Shown: positions 35,523 through 45,292 of the stretch, one piece after another
Numbering within the stretch: position 1 is the stretch's first letter
Layout of the letters: each line of letters starts with the position of its first letter
NCBI GenBank assembly: GCA_964584935.1
Contig: CAZPBN010000010.1
Location: 1 to 64,000 of the forward strand
Length of the DNA stretch: 64,000 nt
Direction of reading: 5' to 3'
From: CAZPBN01 sp964584935
GTDB lineage: Bacteria; Acidobacteriota; Aminicenantia; Aminicenantales; Aminicenantaceae
Translations under genes and position numbers: made by a program
The notes under the pieces: generated by a model
What the model saw: the letters and a program-made list of their open reading frames with translations, nothing else
Told to the model about the DNA's origin: nothing
Database searches by the model: none

Positions 35523-37895
35523 GGATCTGTCTGAGGGGAAATCCTTGCGAATATCGATATTGTGGATACTGGCAAGAGTCTTAATGTAATCCTGATTGTT
35601 TTTTATAAGGTTTTCATCCTTTTTCTCTTTCACTTTTAACCAGAGATCGATTTTCTGTTTGGGAGGGATCCTGTTTTCAGCTCTGATTGTTCTCACTTCT
35701 GTGATGGCATCTTGTAGGAGTTTCATCTGTTGTTCTGCGGTTTGATCCTTATTGTGCTTATCACTGATAGGATAGGAATCTAATGCCAGTGATTTCTTGG
35801 CTGAAGGAAGATGCTGTCCTATTTCTTCGGTGATGAAAGGCATAAAGGGGTAAAGAAGCTTTAAAATTTTATCCAGTGCTCCTAAGAGAACAGCTTTGCT
35901 TGTTTGGTTGCCTCTTTTTATGTCTGATTTATTGAGTTCAATATACCAGTCACAGAATTCATGCCAGATAAAATGATAGATGGTATCAGCGGCTTCATGA
36001 AATTTGAATTGATCCAGAGATGTATTCAGTTCTTCGGTGACTGTCTCCATTCGGCTCCGAATCCATCTGTCGGCGAGAGACAGGGAATCCTCTTTGATGA
36101 CGGTCTTTTCGTCTGTTATATTCATCAAGACAAAGCGGGAGGCATTCCATATTTTGTTTGCAAAAGCCTGGTATCCCGCCATTCGTTCTTCAGAGAGAGA
36201 TATATCCATACCAGGAACAGCTAAAGCAGCCAGAGTGAATCTTAAGGCATCTGTGCCGTATTTATCCATCATTTCCAGAGGATCGATCACGTTCCCCTCG
36301 GACTTACTCATTTTCCTTCGCTTAACGTCTCTGACTAGTCCGTTGATAAACACCTGCTTGAAAGGGATGTCTCCGGCGAATTTGAGTCCCATCATAATCA
36401 TCCGGGCTACCCAGAAAAAGATGATATCGAATCCTGTGGACATGAGGTCAGTGGGATAGAACTTCTGAAGGTCTTCTGTTTTTTCCGGCCATCCCATGGT
36501 TCCAAACGGCCAGAGGGCGGAGCTGAACCAAGTGTCCAGAACATCCTCATCCTGAATGAGGTTTTGACTGCCGCATTTTTCACATTTTTCCGGAGGATCT
36601 AAAGCAACCGTGACCTCATCGCAGTCTTTGCAGTACCAGGCTGGAATCCTATGACCCCACCACAACTGTCTTGAGATGCACCAGTCATGAATGTTATACA
36701 TCCACTCAAAATAGATTTTGCTCCAGTTGGGAGGAATAAATTGTATCTTTCCTTCTTCAACGACTCTAATGGCTTCTTCGGCAAGGGGCTTGATTTTAAC
36801 AAACCACTGCCAAGAGAGAAGAGGTTCTATGACCGTTTTGCAGCGATAGCAGTGTCCAACCGCATGTTCATAGTCTTCAATTCTCTCAATAAGATTGGAT
36901 TCTCTGAGCTTTGCAATAATCTTTTCCCGGCATTCAAACCTGTCCAGTCCTTTGAATTCAGGTCCTGCTTTGTCTGTCATTGTTCCAGAGCTGTCAACAA
37001 CGATGACCTGTTCAAGGTTATGCTTGATTCCAAGTTCAAAATCGACCGGGTCGTGTGCCGGGGTGACTTTGACCACACCGGTCCCAAATTCCATGTCAAT
37101 CCTTTCATCTAATATAACGGGCAGTTCTCTATGAACGAGGGGAAGGCGTGCTTTCTTTCCTTGTATTTTTTTATAGCGTTTGTCATCCGGATGAACAGCT
37201 ATGGCGGTGTCTCCAAGCATAGTTTCTGGACGGGTGGTGGCGACGGTAATGTATTCATCGGAATCGATGAGAGGATATTTGATATAATAAAGATTTGATT
37301 TTTTTTCTTTGTGTTCTATTTCAATGTCAGAGAGAACAGTCCCGCACTTAGGGCATTGGTTGACGAGGTAATAATCTCTGTAAATCAAGCCTTCTTTATA
37401 AAGCTGGACAAAGACATACCGCACAGCATAGGAAAAACCTTCGTCCATGGTGAAGCGTTCTCTTGTCCAGTCCAGAGAAGTCCCCAGTCTCTTTAGTTGA
37501 TCAATAATGACTCCTCCATATTTTTCTTTCCAATTCCAGGCACGTTTCAGGAACTCTTTGCGTCCGATTTCTTCCTTGGACATTCCTTCTTTGGCAAGAT
37601 TCTGTTCGATGACGTTATGAACAGCAATGCTGGCGTGGTCTGTTCCAGGAAGCCATAAGGTGTTATAGCCCCTCATTTTCTTCCACCGCATAATGATATC
37701 CGGGAGCGTGAAACACAGAGCATGTCCAATATGAAGGGAACCTGTGACATTTGGAGGCGGGAGTACCATGGAATATTTTTTCTTAGAAGAATTGGTTTCT
37801 GGTTTGAAAATGTGGTTCTTAACCCAGAATTCCGTCCATTTTTTTTCGACAGGTTTGGGATTGTAACTTTTTTCAAGTGTGTCTTTTGTTTCCAT
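35256..37895 (-). CDS. valS: Valyl-tRNA synthetase
   Basis: The 879-aa class I synthetase charges tRNA-Val and edits threonine. It has the HIGH motif at residues 55-58 (GSLHIGHAL), the editing domain (TTRPETMLGDTA, GTGVVKVTPAHDP), the KMSKS loop (RRKMSKSEGNVIDP), the anticodon-binding domain and a C-terminal coiled-coil arm rich in Lys/Glu. Length is normal. Its last ~93 codons are duplicated at the far side of the restriction-modification island. The gene starts 61 bases after an unknown membrane protein gene read in the same direction. Confidence 0.98.
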   Translation of the reverse strand: METKDTLEKSYNPKPVEKKWTEFWVKNHIFKPETNSSKKKYSMVLPPPNVTGSLHIGHALCFTLPDIIMRWKKMRGYNTLWLPGTDHASIAVHNVIEQNLAKEGMSKEEIGRKEFLKRAWNWKEKYGGVIIDQLKRLGTSLDWTRERFTMDEGFSYAVRYVFVQLYKEGLIYRDYYLVNQCPKCGTVLSDIEIEHKEKKSNLYYIKYPLIDSDEYITVATTRPETMLGDTAIAVHPDDKRYKKIQGKKARLPLVHRELPVILDERIDMEFGTGVVKVTPAHDPVDFELGIKHNLEQVIVVDSSGTMTDKAGPEFKGLDRFECREKIIAKLRESNLIERIEDYEHAVGHCYRCKTVIEPLLSWQWFVKIKPLAEEAIRVVEEGKIQFIPPNWSKIYFEWMYNIHDWCISRQLWWGHRIPAWYCKDCDEVTVALDPPEKCEKCGSQNLIQDEDVLDTWFSSALWPFGTMGWPEKTEDLQKFYPTDLMSTGFDIIFFWVARMIMMGLKFAGDIPFKQVFINGLVRDVKRRKMSKSEGNVIDPLEMMDKYGTDALRFTLAALAVPGMDISLSEERMAGYQAFANKIWNASRFVLMNITDEKTVIKEDSLSLADRWIRSRMETVTEELNTSLDQFKFHEAADTIYHFIWHEFCDWYIELNKSDIKRGNQTSKAVLLGALDKILKLLYPFMPFITEEIGQHLPSAKKSLALDSYPISDKHNKDQTAEQQMKLLQDAITEVRTIRAENRIPPKQKIDLWLKVKEKKDENLIKNNQDYIKTLASIHNIDIRKDFPSDRSFFKGVSGFWELAIPLEKEIDLEQEKQRLEREISKINDEIEKLDKRLQNTNFLKRAPSDVVQKSKDRLEELEVRKTKLDENLSRMRGNK

Positions 37896-37956
37896 AATTG
37901 ATTCCTAATAGTTTATATGAAAATTTGAATACTTGAATGAAGAAATGACCGTTATT

Positions 37957-38832
37957 TCAATCCATTGCCACTTCAAGAGGACTTGTCAATACACTGTAGC
38001 TTTCTTCGAGCTGCCTGCGGAAAGGCCTGAGTGAATTTTCAATCACTTCAGGTAATCCATCCTGCCAGGGTATGCGGAGACGATCATATTCCATAGCATT
38101 GATTTCTTCTTTGAGTGTTTCTCTCCATTCTTTTTTATTCTTTAATGTATAGTCGCTGTTTAATTCTTTAAGCTGATTGTGCATCATAGGCAGAATAATA
38201 TGATGGATGCGTCTGGTTACGTGCTCTTTCCGTTCTTCCATAATCTCGTTTTCGTTGCGGAATGTGATGGTGTTGTTTGATTCAAGAATTTGAAAATCGG
38301 GTCCGTCTTCAGGCGATTTGTTCAGCCAGCTATAATAGGAAATGATATAGATATAATAATATTCTCCCAGTCCCATTCCTGCCTCAAGCAAGGCTTGATT
38401 GCGGTTTTTAAAGAATTCAGCAATTTCCGGAAGTAGACCAAATCCGATCCTGACCATCTTAAAAACATTTTTCGAAGTTTTGACATCAATATCTTCGGGC
38501 GAAGTTCCTGGAGACAAAGCAGCAAGTGATTTCTCAAGACTTTCCCTTTGCTGGGAAAAAGATTTTCTTGCCGATATAAAAAGCTTTATTCTGTACCGAT
38601 CGATGGATCCATCAGCCTCAGGAGTGTATTCTCTAATCTCTCCGTATTTTTCAGTGATTTCACTCATCATCACTTCTGTATTTTCAAATTGATTAACGAG
38701 GTTCTTGATGTAGGAAACGCCACCGATGATTAGAATAATAACGATCAAAAAGACGGCACCGCATCCGATTCCGCATCCGATAAACCATTTCTTTTTAGAA
38801 CTGGAAGATTTGTTTTGATTGGTTTCAGTCAT
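37957..38832 (-). CDS. Unknown membrane-anchored protein
   Basis: I do not recognise a family for this 291-aa protein. After a short polar, Lys-rich N-terminus it has one strong hydrophobic helix (about residues 18-42, with CGIGCGAVFLIVIILIIGG), giving a C-terminal domain of ~245 residues on one side of the membrane. That domain is helical and highly charged and contains no cysteine motif. It is read towards valS and probably shares its transcript. Confidence 0.8.
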   Translation of the reverse strand: MTETNQNKSSSSKKKWFIGCGIGCGAVFLIVIILIIGGVSYIKNLVNQFENTEVMMSEITEKYGEIREYTPEADGSIDRYRIKLFISARKSFSQQRESLEKSLAALSPGTSPEDIDVKTSKNVFKMVRIGFGLLPEIAEFFKNRNQALLEAGMGLGEYYYIYIISYYSWLNKSPEDGPDFQILESNNTITFRNENEIMEERKEHVTRRIHHIILPMMHNQLKELNSDYTLKNKKEWRETLKEEINAMEYDRLRIPWQDGLPEVIENSLRPFRRQLEESYSVLTSPLEVAMD

Positions 38833-39279
38833 ATGCTTCCTCCTATGGGTTAACCAAAGCCTGTTTTTTTAAAATAAAATCCGGACATTGCTAATGATAT
38901 GGCAATACCCAATAAATGAAGACGTCTTGCCAGTGTCCAGAAAAAAAATCTTAAGCACTGAAATAGCTCTTTTCCTTTTATGTCCGGAAACCGTAGATTT
39001 TTATTGCCCGCATCAAATTTTTAGGAACCATGCTCCATATTATTCAGAATCATAATATTATCATATTTTTAAAATTTTTATTAGATGTTTTAATGGTTTT
39101 TTTTCATTCTGCTTTCATTTGGATTTTGTGATGGTTCGCACTTTTCCATTGTTTCACAAAGATTGAATAAGGCTTTCCAGAAAGTCTCGCCTTGTGCGTA
39201 TTTTGATAAGTCCTCGTTGAAAGGAATGCAGGAATTTTTATGAACAAGGCTCCAGAATACATGTTTATTCATTACCGCA
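38833..39279. other. Intergenic region, nothing firm
   Basis: Should hold the promoter of the valS-linked gene. A 60-codon minus frame (39090-39272) has plausible protein composition but no ribosome site and abuts a methyltransferase fragment on the other strand; I leave it uncalled. Confidence 0.4.
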
Positions 39280-39561
39280 ATGATATCTCAAATTAAGAAT
39301 TTATTGAAAGAAGCTGAACTTAAGGATATTGTTGCAAAGACTTACAAAACAAGTGCTTTGCATCAATGGATGAGTGAAATGAGACAAATGAATCCCAAGG
39401 ATTACCTGGGGGCATGGGGAAAATTTTTTACTCTTTGTTTTAAAAACCCTCAAGTCAAAAAGTGGATTAAGGAAATATCTGTTCCCCCAAAAAGCATTTT
39501 TAAACTATTTAAATATTTTGGATATGGATTGTACACTGGCAGGAAAGAGAGACTCTCTTAA
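39280..39561 (+). pseudogene. C-terminal fragment of a class I SAM methyltransferase
   Basis: The 93 residues (LLKEAELKDIVAKTYKTSA, WMSEMRQMN, VPPKSIFKLFKYFGYGLY) resemble the end of UbiE/Methyltransf_11-type enzymes. The SAM-binding half (usually the first ~150 residues, with ExGxGxG) is missing, and the frame upstream is unrelated. No ribosome site precedes the ATG. It is best read as a truncated remnant. Confidence 0.6.
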
Positions 39562-39786
39562 TTGTTTAGGGTGAATTTCCCCCTAGACAAGCATCCTGAG
39601 AATTTCTGAAGAAGGGATTTCTTAAAACCCGTCACTTTTCTAACCCAGGCTCCCTTAATGCTCATTGATGCACTTAGGGCTGAGTGTTAAATTCAATCAT
39701 CTTAAAACAGAAACGGATTGTATAAAGAGGTCGAATAAGGAATATTTTAAAATGGGACATTTGAGCATATCACTTCATTCAACTAT

Positions 39787-40698
39787 TTACTCTTTGGTCA
39801 TAATATCTTTGAGGGCTTCATCGATATCCCGGTATTGAAATTTAAAATCATTATCCAGAAGCTTTTGGGGAATCACTCTTTGTCCTTTAAGGATAACAGA
39901 GCCAAATTCTCCCAGTCCAAGTTTCAATAAAAAACCTGGAGTTGGTAAAAAGGAAGGTTTACCAAGGACTTTTCCTAGAGAGTGAGCCAACTGTTTGTTT
40001 CGCACCGGATTTGGAGAGCACACATTGATCGGACCTGATATTTCTTGATTCTTTATCAAAAAAACAAAGGCTTCACAGAGATCCTTGATATGGATCCAGG
40101 AAAACCACTGTTTTCCATTTCCAATCGGTCCTCCAATATAGTATTTGAAAAGGGGAATCATCTGTCCGAGAGCGCCTCCTTTCTCACCCAGCACAATTCC
40201 GAATCTGTTGATCACAACCCGCGCTCTTTTTTCCTTTACTTTCAGTGCCTCTGATTCCCATCGCCGCGTCACTCTGGCTAAAAAATCATCACCTGGGGGG
40301 GAATTTTCGTTTAATTTTTCATCTTTACAAAAGCCATAATATCCGACGGCTGAAGCGCTAAAAAGAATGAATTTTTTTTTCAAATCAGAGGGAATTCCTT
40401 CAACAATATTTCTGGTGGTGTTGACCCTGCTTTCCAAAATAGCTTTTTTGTTTTTCCTCGTCCATCTGCTGAATATGTATGCCCCTGCCAGATTGATTGC
40501 TCCATCATATTTTTTAATCTCATTCTGCCAATTTCCTCTTTTTGTGGGGTCTCCTTGTAAAAAAGCAATCCCTGAATTTTCCTGCTCAGACTTTTTCTGC
40601 CTTCGTGTCAAAATAGTCAATTCATGTCCATCCTGAATCAACCGCAAGCTTAGATGTCTGCCCACAAAGCCTGTTCCTCCTGTGAGTAAAATTTTCAT
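39787..40698 (-). CDS. YfcH/TIGR01777-type NAD(P)-dependent epimerase-like protein
   Basis: The 303-aa protein is a short-chain dehydrogenase-like enzyme with the nucleotide-binding motif TGGTGFVGRHL at residues ~6-16 and NLAGAYIFSRWTRKNKK, both typical of the TIGR01777 group. SASAVGYYGF holds the catalytic Tyr region. The C-terminal domain (LLKLGLGEFGSVILKGQRVIPQKL) is the DUF1731 tail of that group. Substrate unknown. It is transcribed alone. Confidence 0.93.
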   Translation of the reverse strand: MKILLTGGTGFVGRHLSLRLIQDGHELTILTRRQKKSEQENSGIAFLQGDPTKRGNWQNEIKKYDGAINLAGAYIFSRWTRKNKKAILESRVNTTRNIVEGIPSDLKKKFILFSASAVGYYGFCKDEKLNENSPPGDDFLARVTRRWESEALKVKEKRARVVINRFGIVLGEKGGALGQMIPLFKYYIGGPIGNGKQWFSWIHIKDLCEAFVFLIKNQEISGPINVCSPNPVRNKQLAHSLGKVLGKPSFLPTPGFLLKLGLGEFGSVILKGQRVIPQKLLDNDFKFQYRDIDEALKDIMTKE

Positions 40699-40975
40699 TG
40701 GGATCCTCCCTTAAATATCGATTAATGGAAACAGATGAGGCTTTCTTTATAAAACAATTTTCATCAATTTTATATGGTTCTTTCGGGATGCGTTAAAAAA
40801 TGATAATAGACTTCAAAAAAAATGTCAATGAAATGAAAAATCTGGAGTCACTCTTTTTTTTATCATAATTTGAATAAATAATTAGTGTTATGAAGTTTGA
40901 GAGTAAAAGATTAGAGGATCAGGTTATATAAGTGAGAAAACTATTTGAAGGTTGATCAAGCATGGTTTATCGAAT

Positions 40976-41035
40976 TGTAGAGACCGTTTCCCAAACGGTC
41001 CAATATAAAACCCGATACGGGGATCGGGCCCTACA
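40976..41035. repeat. REP-like element with two hairpins
   Basis: A 60-base unit bounded by TGTAG and CTACA contains two stems: GACCGTTT/AAACGGTC with loop CCC (40982-41000) and CCCGAT/ATCGGG with a 6-base loop (41011-41028). Its GC-rich stems contrast with the AT-rich surroundings. It lies in the 596-bp gap 40699-41294, which otherwise shows nothing beyond likely promoters of the two divergent genes. Confidence 0.6.
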
Positions 41036-41294
41036 CGCTGAGGAAAATTCTTCGTGTTTTTGAACGCATTAACCTGATCCATTTTACTATTATTATTCTA
41101 TAAAGAAAAAATGGGGAACTTCTAAGCATTTTCCGTTGACTGGATGTGTTTCTTTCATGTAATATGTTACTTTAAAAATTGAAGACAATTTAGGAAAGAA
41201 AGCGAAATTGGATGGCAGTAGACTAAAAAGGAAATTTCTTTCCTAATGGATTTTATCAATTAATCATAAACAATTAAAAATATAGGAGGCTAAA

Positions 41295-42536
41295 ATAAAT
41301 AAAATACTGATTTTTGGAGGTTCAGGGGGCATCGGCTCTGCTGTTGCCTGGGATTTGGCTAAAGATAATTCAATTGATACTATAGGAATTTCGGGAAGGC
41401 GGAAAGAAGCCCTGGAGAAGACAAAAGAGTGGATCGGGAGTGATAAGATCGTTGCGCATTCGCTGGATATTAACAATAAAGAAGAAGTCAAAGCTCTAAT
41501 GAAGCAGTATGATGTGGGTGTTTTGACTCTTCCTAATCGGAAAACAAGTTATAAAGTGGTTCAATGTGCCATAGAAGCAGGATTGAATATCGTTGACACG
41601 ATTGAAGAGTTTCATCGAACTCCAGATCCCTATGAGACAGAGGGACTGGAAATTCCAGAAGGGATGAAATTAGAAGAATACGGCGAATGGCTTCACAAAA
41701 AAGCCCAGGAAAACGGAGTGACATTTGTTGATGGTATGGGATTTGCTCCTGGTCTGAGTAATATCACCACCGGAGATGGAATCAGAAAATTAGACAAAGC
41801 TGAGAAAGCCATAGCACGTGTGGGAGGCATTCCTTCTAAAGAAGCAGCTGCTCGCCATCCTTTGCGATATATGATTACCTGGGCATTTGAACACGTTCTC
41901 AGGGAATATATGATTAAGTTGAATGTGATAAAAGATGGCAAGATTGTGGAGGTGAATGCGGCTTCTGATTTGGAGCGATTTCGATTTGATAAATTTGGGA
42001 AAGATGAGTGGTTGGAGTGTGCTGTAACTCCTGGAATGCCCAGTTTCCTTTTAACCAGACCCGATCTTAAAGAATTTGCTGAAAAAACAGTAAGATGGCC
42101 TGGCCACTGGCAGGGAGTTCAAACTTTGAAAGAATGCGGATTACTGGATTTGGAACCGGTTGAATTTCAAGGAACCACCATTGTTCCCAGAGAATTTCTT
42201 TTGTCCATGATTACCCCCCGGTTGATGCCTTCAGAGGGTGAGACCGATGTTTGTGTGATGTACAATACGGTCGAGGGAACAAAAAACGGTAAGAAAATGA
42301 GAATCGAATATTTTATGTGGGATGAAGCGGATACAGAAAATGGTATATCTTCCATGATGAGGGCAACGGGTTTTCCTATTGCCATTGCAGCCAGAATGGT
42401 TTTGAACGGAGAAATCGAAGAGAAAGGGATTGTCGCTCCAGAAGATGGGATTACAGGAGAACTCTATCAGAAATTTTTAAAAGAACTAGAACAAAGAAAC
42501 ATCAATGTCATCGAAGAAATAAAGGAAATTGAATAA
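41295..42536 (+). CDS. Saccharopine-dehydrogenase-like oxidoreductase with AUA start
   Basis: The protein (413 aa from 41295) has an N-terminal Rossmann site ILIFGGSGGIGSAVAWDLAK, then the saccharopine dehydrogenase-family middle (VGVLTLPNRKTSYKVVQ, VDGMGFAPGLSN) and a long C-terminal domain. An ATG- or TTG-based start such as TTG 41355 would cut the nucleotide site in half. Upstream the frame is open only to a TAG at 41283; with GGAGG at 41285-41289, the codon at the right distance is ATA at 41295 (reading x-NKILIFGG). The real reaction is unknown: saccharopine, carboxynorspermidine and related dehydrogenases share this fold. A PLP enzyme gene follows on the same strand. Confidence 0.82.
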   Translation: MNKILIFGGSGGIGSAVAWDLAKDNSIDTIGISGRRKEALEKTKEWIGSDKIVAHSLDINNKEEVKALMKQYDVGVLTLPNRKTSYKVVQCAIEAGLNIVDTIEEFHRTPDPYETEGLEIPEGMKLEEYGEWLHKKAQENGVTFVDGMGFAPGLSNITTGDGIRKLDKAEKAIARVGGIPSKEAAARHPLRYMITWAFEHVLREYMIKLNVIKDGKIVEVNAASDLERFRFDKFGKDEWLECAVTPGMPSFLLTRPDLKEFAEKTVRWPGHWQGVQTLKECGLLDLEPVEFQGTTIVPREFLLSMITPRLMPSEGETDVCVMYNTVEGTKNGKKMRIEYFMWDEADTENGISSMMRATGFPIAIAARMVLNGEIEEKGIVAPEDGITGELYQKFLKELEQRNINVIEEIKEIE

Positions 42537-42809
42537 AACGGGTAAGAGTATACCTGCTTGCCAAATTCTTTGAATTTCGAACAATTTCCTTATCTTATTT
42601 TTCTGTTTTTTTATAAGTCAAGAAGGGAGTTTTTTACCCTGATACTGACTACTTTTGAAAAGGCATAACATCCTCATCCCATTTCTTTTTTGAAATTATT
42701 GAATTCCAGCTATATTTGCGAAACGTTCTTTTTTTAGTTAACATAAAAAAATACAGCTACTGAGATTTTTCTTTGTAGAGTCAATCAATATGAAGAGAGG
42801 TGAATCACG

Positions 42810-44042
42810 ATGTCCCTTCAAAAATTAGATTCTCTACTGAACCAAAATGTTGATCAATTAAAGAAGGAAGGGCGATCCAAAGACCCTGAGCGGGTGATCG
42901 TGGATTATATCCCGCCCAAAGATGAGAAGGGTTCCCGCTATAAGCTTCAGGGAAGTCAAATGGAATTCATTCGCATGAACACCAACAGTTATCTTTCTCT
43001 TTCTTATCATCCTGCCTTGATTGAAGCGGCTGATGAAGCGACTCAGAAATTCGGAGTGGGGCCGAGATCGGTAAGGTTTATTGACGGTACCTACATATAT
43101 CATATTGAACTCGAAAAAAGGATTGCTCGATTCCTGGGCAAACCTTCTGCCAAGATTTTCAGTTCTGCTTATATCTGCAACTGCGGACTGGCGTTGGCTT
43201 TGTCCAACGAACAGACTTACTGGATCGGAGATGAACTCAACCACAACAGCATCATCCGGGCTATGCGGATTGCCAATGTTCCTAAAGAGAATAAAGATAT
43301 CTACCGCCACAATGATATGGATGATTTGAAGAGATGCCTGGAAGAGATTCCGGAGAATATGGATCGGGTGATCGTTATTTTCGATGGTGTTTTCAGCATG
43401 CGCGGTGATTACGCTCCTATTGACCAGATTGTCAAAATTGTTGAGCCTTATGGGAAGAATTTTAAAGATGGAATCGTCACTGTGGTGGACGATTCTCATG
43501 GAGTGGGCGCTTTTGGAAAAACTGGTCGGGGCACTGCGGAATTCTGCGGAACTCAACCGGATATCATTGTGGGAACTTTCGGCAAAGCTTTTGGGGTGAA
43601 CGGGGGATTTGTGGCTTCTAGCCAAACTGTTATTGAATTTATCCGTCAGAAAGCAGATACCTATATTTACACCAATCCGATGGCAATAGCGGATTGTGCT
43701 GCAGCGAGAAAGTCAGTTGATATCTGTGATAGTCCTGAGGGATTGAAACGACTGAATGACTTAAAGGAAAGAATCCAGCAATTCCGAGGGGGCTTGAATA
43801 AGATGGAGTACGAATCTATCCCTGGATACCACCCTGTGATTCCGGTTTTAATCAGAGATACCCAGAAAACCCATGAATTTGTTCAATTTCTCTATGATAA
43901 TGGTGTTTTGGTGGTGGGCTTGACATATCCAGTGGTCCCCAGAGGCGATGAGACCATTCGCTTCCAGATCAATGCTGCCCACACCGAGAACGATGTGGAT
44001 TATGTGCTTGGCGTGATGAACAATTTCAAATATAAACTTTGA
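42810..44042 (+). CDS. 2-oxoamine synthase (KBL/BioF family PLP enzyme)
   Basis: The 410-aa protein belongs to the alpha-oxoamine synthase group that condenses an amino acid with an acyl-CoA or runs the reverse. It shows NTNSYLSLSYHPALIEA, FGVGPRSVRFIDGTYIYHIELE, the PLP-contacting DDSHGVGAFGKTGRG and the lysine in GTFGKAFGVNGGFV. 2-Amino-3-ketobutyrate CoA ligase (kbl) is the closest type by these motifs, though the N-terminus is longer than usual. No threonine dehydrogenase is adjacent; the saccharopine-dehydrogenase-like gene lies 273 bases upstream. An AGAGGTGA ribosome site precedes the ATG. Confidence 0.85.
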   Translation: MSLQKLDSLLNQNVDQLKKEGRSKDPERVIVDYIPPKDEKGSRYKLQGSQMEFIRMNTNSYLSLSYHPALIEAADEATQKFGVGPRSVRFIDGTYIYHIELEKRIARFLGKPSAKIFSSAYICNCGLALALSNEQTYWIGDELNHNSIIRAMRIANVPKENKDIYRHNDMDDLKRCLEEIPENMDRVIVIFDGVFSMRGDYAPIDQIVKIVEPYGKNFKDGIVTVVDDSHGVGAFGKTGRGTAEFCGTQPDIIVGTFGKAFGVNGGFVASSQTVIEFIRQKADTYIYTNPMAIADCAAARKSVDICDSPEGLKRLNDLKERIQQFRGGLNKMEYESIPGYHPVIPVLIRDTQKTHEFVQFLYDNGVLVVGLTYPVVPRGDETIRFQINAAHTENDVDYVLGVMNNFKYKL

Positions 44043-44096
44043 ATTGGGAAGAAATTGTACGAGCCTTTTTAATTTTTCTCCAGATTATTATTTTCC

Positions 44097-45224
44097 TTAG
44101 AGTTTGGAGAGCTCAATATATTCTTCAAAACTTTCACCCACAAGTTTCAGGGCTTTTTTGAATTCATCTTCCTGTTGTCCCAGTCCGAAGCGAATATGGT
44201 GGTCAACGCCCAGTTGATCTCCCGGTTGTATCAATACACTTTTATCTTTTCGTATCTTGTGGGCAAGATCTGAGGAATTGATATCCAGATTGTAACTGGG
44301 GAAACAGATGGCACCCGCCTTTGGAGGGATGCATTCAAAGAGGTTTTTGAACTTTTTCATCCAAGAGTCAAGAATAGAGAAATTTCTTTTTATTATTCCA
44401 CGGGTTCGTTCATATATTTTTGTTCTTACCTGAGTTTGGAGAGCAATGCGTGCGAGCCGGTCGCTCAATGCGCTGATGGCTATCGAAGTGTAGTCTTTGT
44501 AACTCCATAAATTCTGGATCAGATTTTCTGGTCCTGCTATCCAACCGACTCTTAGTCCAGGAAGTCCGTATGATTTAGAGAGTCCGGAAACCACAATTGT
44601 TTTTTCATAGGTTCCGTAGAACGAAGGTGTTAAAGTGCCATTCAATTCGGCACCTTGATAAACCTCGTCAGATATAAGCCAGGCATTGGCCCATTTTGCC
44701 AGGTCTAAAATCGTGTTGCGTGCGTCCTCATTGAGTTGGCTTCCGGTGGGATTGTTGGGATTAGTGATGGCAATGATTTTTGTGTTTTTTGTGATTGTTT
44801 TTTTCAAATCGTTGATATCAGGATTCCACTCAAGATTTTCCTTTAGATAAAATGTTTTCACATTTGCACCAAATCCTTCCATTAATCCGAATATTTGCAT
44901 AAAGTTGGGAAGCATAAACACAGCTTCATCTCCTTTTTCTAAAAGATGCCAAATTAATAAAAAATTGGCTTCAATAGAACCGGTGGTGACCAGGATATTG
45001 TTTTTATGAATTTCAGGATAGAATTTTATGATTTCCTCTTTCAATTCGGGTGTTCCATCTGTTTGAATATAACCAAGTTTTGTGCGTAAGATTTTTTTGA
45101 TGTCGTCTTCATCAGACAGTTCTTCAAAAGTGAGTGGATGAACACCGCTTTCCGACATGTTATAATGGACTTGGTGTTCCCATTTTGATTGCCATCGCTC
45201 CAGTTCAAAATCTCGAATTTTCAT
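44097..45224 (-). CDS. Class I/II aminotransferase
   Basis: The 375-aa fold type I PLP enzyme has the family motifs TNPNNPTGSQL, ISDEVYQG and the PLP lysine in SGLSKSYGLPGLRVGW, ending with an arginine motif (HHIRFGLG) that binds the substrate carboxylate. The N-terminal MSESGVHPLTFEEL differs from AspC, so it belongs to the looser AAT-like group and the amino acid substrate is unknown. It follows dnaE by 68 bases on the same strand and faces the oxoamine synthase gene. Confidence 0.9.
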   Translation of the reverse strand: MKIRDFELERWQSKWEHQVHYNMSESGVHPLTFEELSDEDDIKKILRTKLGYIQTDGTPELKEEIIKFYPEIHKNNILVTTGSIEANFLLIWHLLEKGDEAVFMLPNFMQIFGLMEGFGANVKTFYLKENLEWNPDINDLKKTITKNTKIIAITNPNNPTGSQLNEDARNTILDLAKWANAWLISDEVYQGAELNGTLTPSFYGTYEKTIVVSGLSKSYGLPGLRVGWIAGPENLIQNLWSYKDYTSIAISALSDRLARIALQTQVRTKIYERTRGIIKRNFSILDSWMKKFKNLFECIPPKAGAICFPSYNLDINSSDLAHKIRKDKSVLIQPGDQLGVDHHIRFGLGQQEDEFKKALKLVGESFEEYIELSKL

Positions 45225-45292
45225 GGAATCTCCTTTTTCCCTGTTTTATTTATTAAAATTTGACAGATAGAGTAATCCCACTTTTTTGTCAA

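Noticed and set aside
39090..39272. A 60-codon minus frame next to the methyltransferase fragment
   Set aside because: Composition is protein-like, but there is no ribosome site, homologue or context; left uncalled.
42858..43625. A 255-codon open frame opposite the oxoamine synthase gene
   Set aside because: It lies wholly antisense to a well-conserved PLP enzyme and has no domain or ribosome site; it is a shadow of codon bias.
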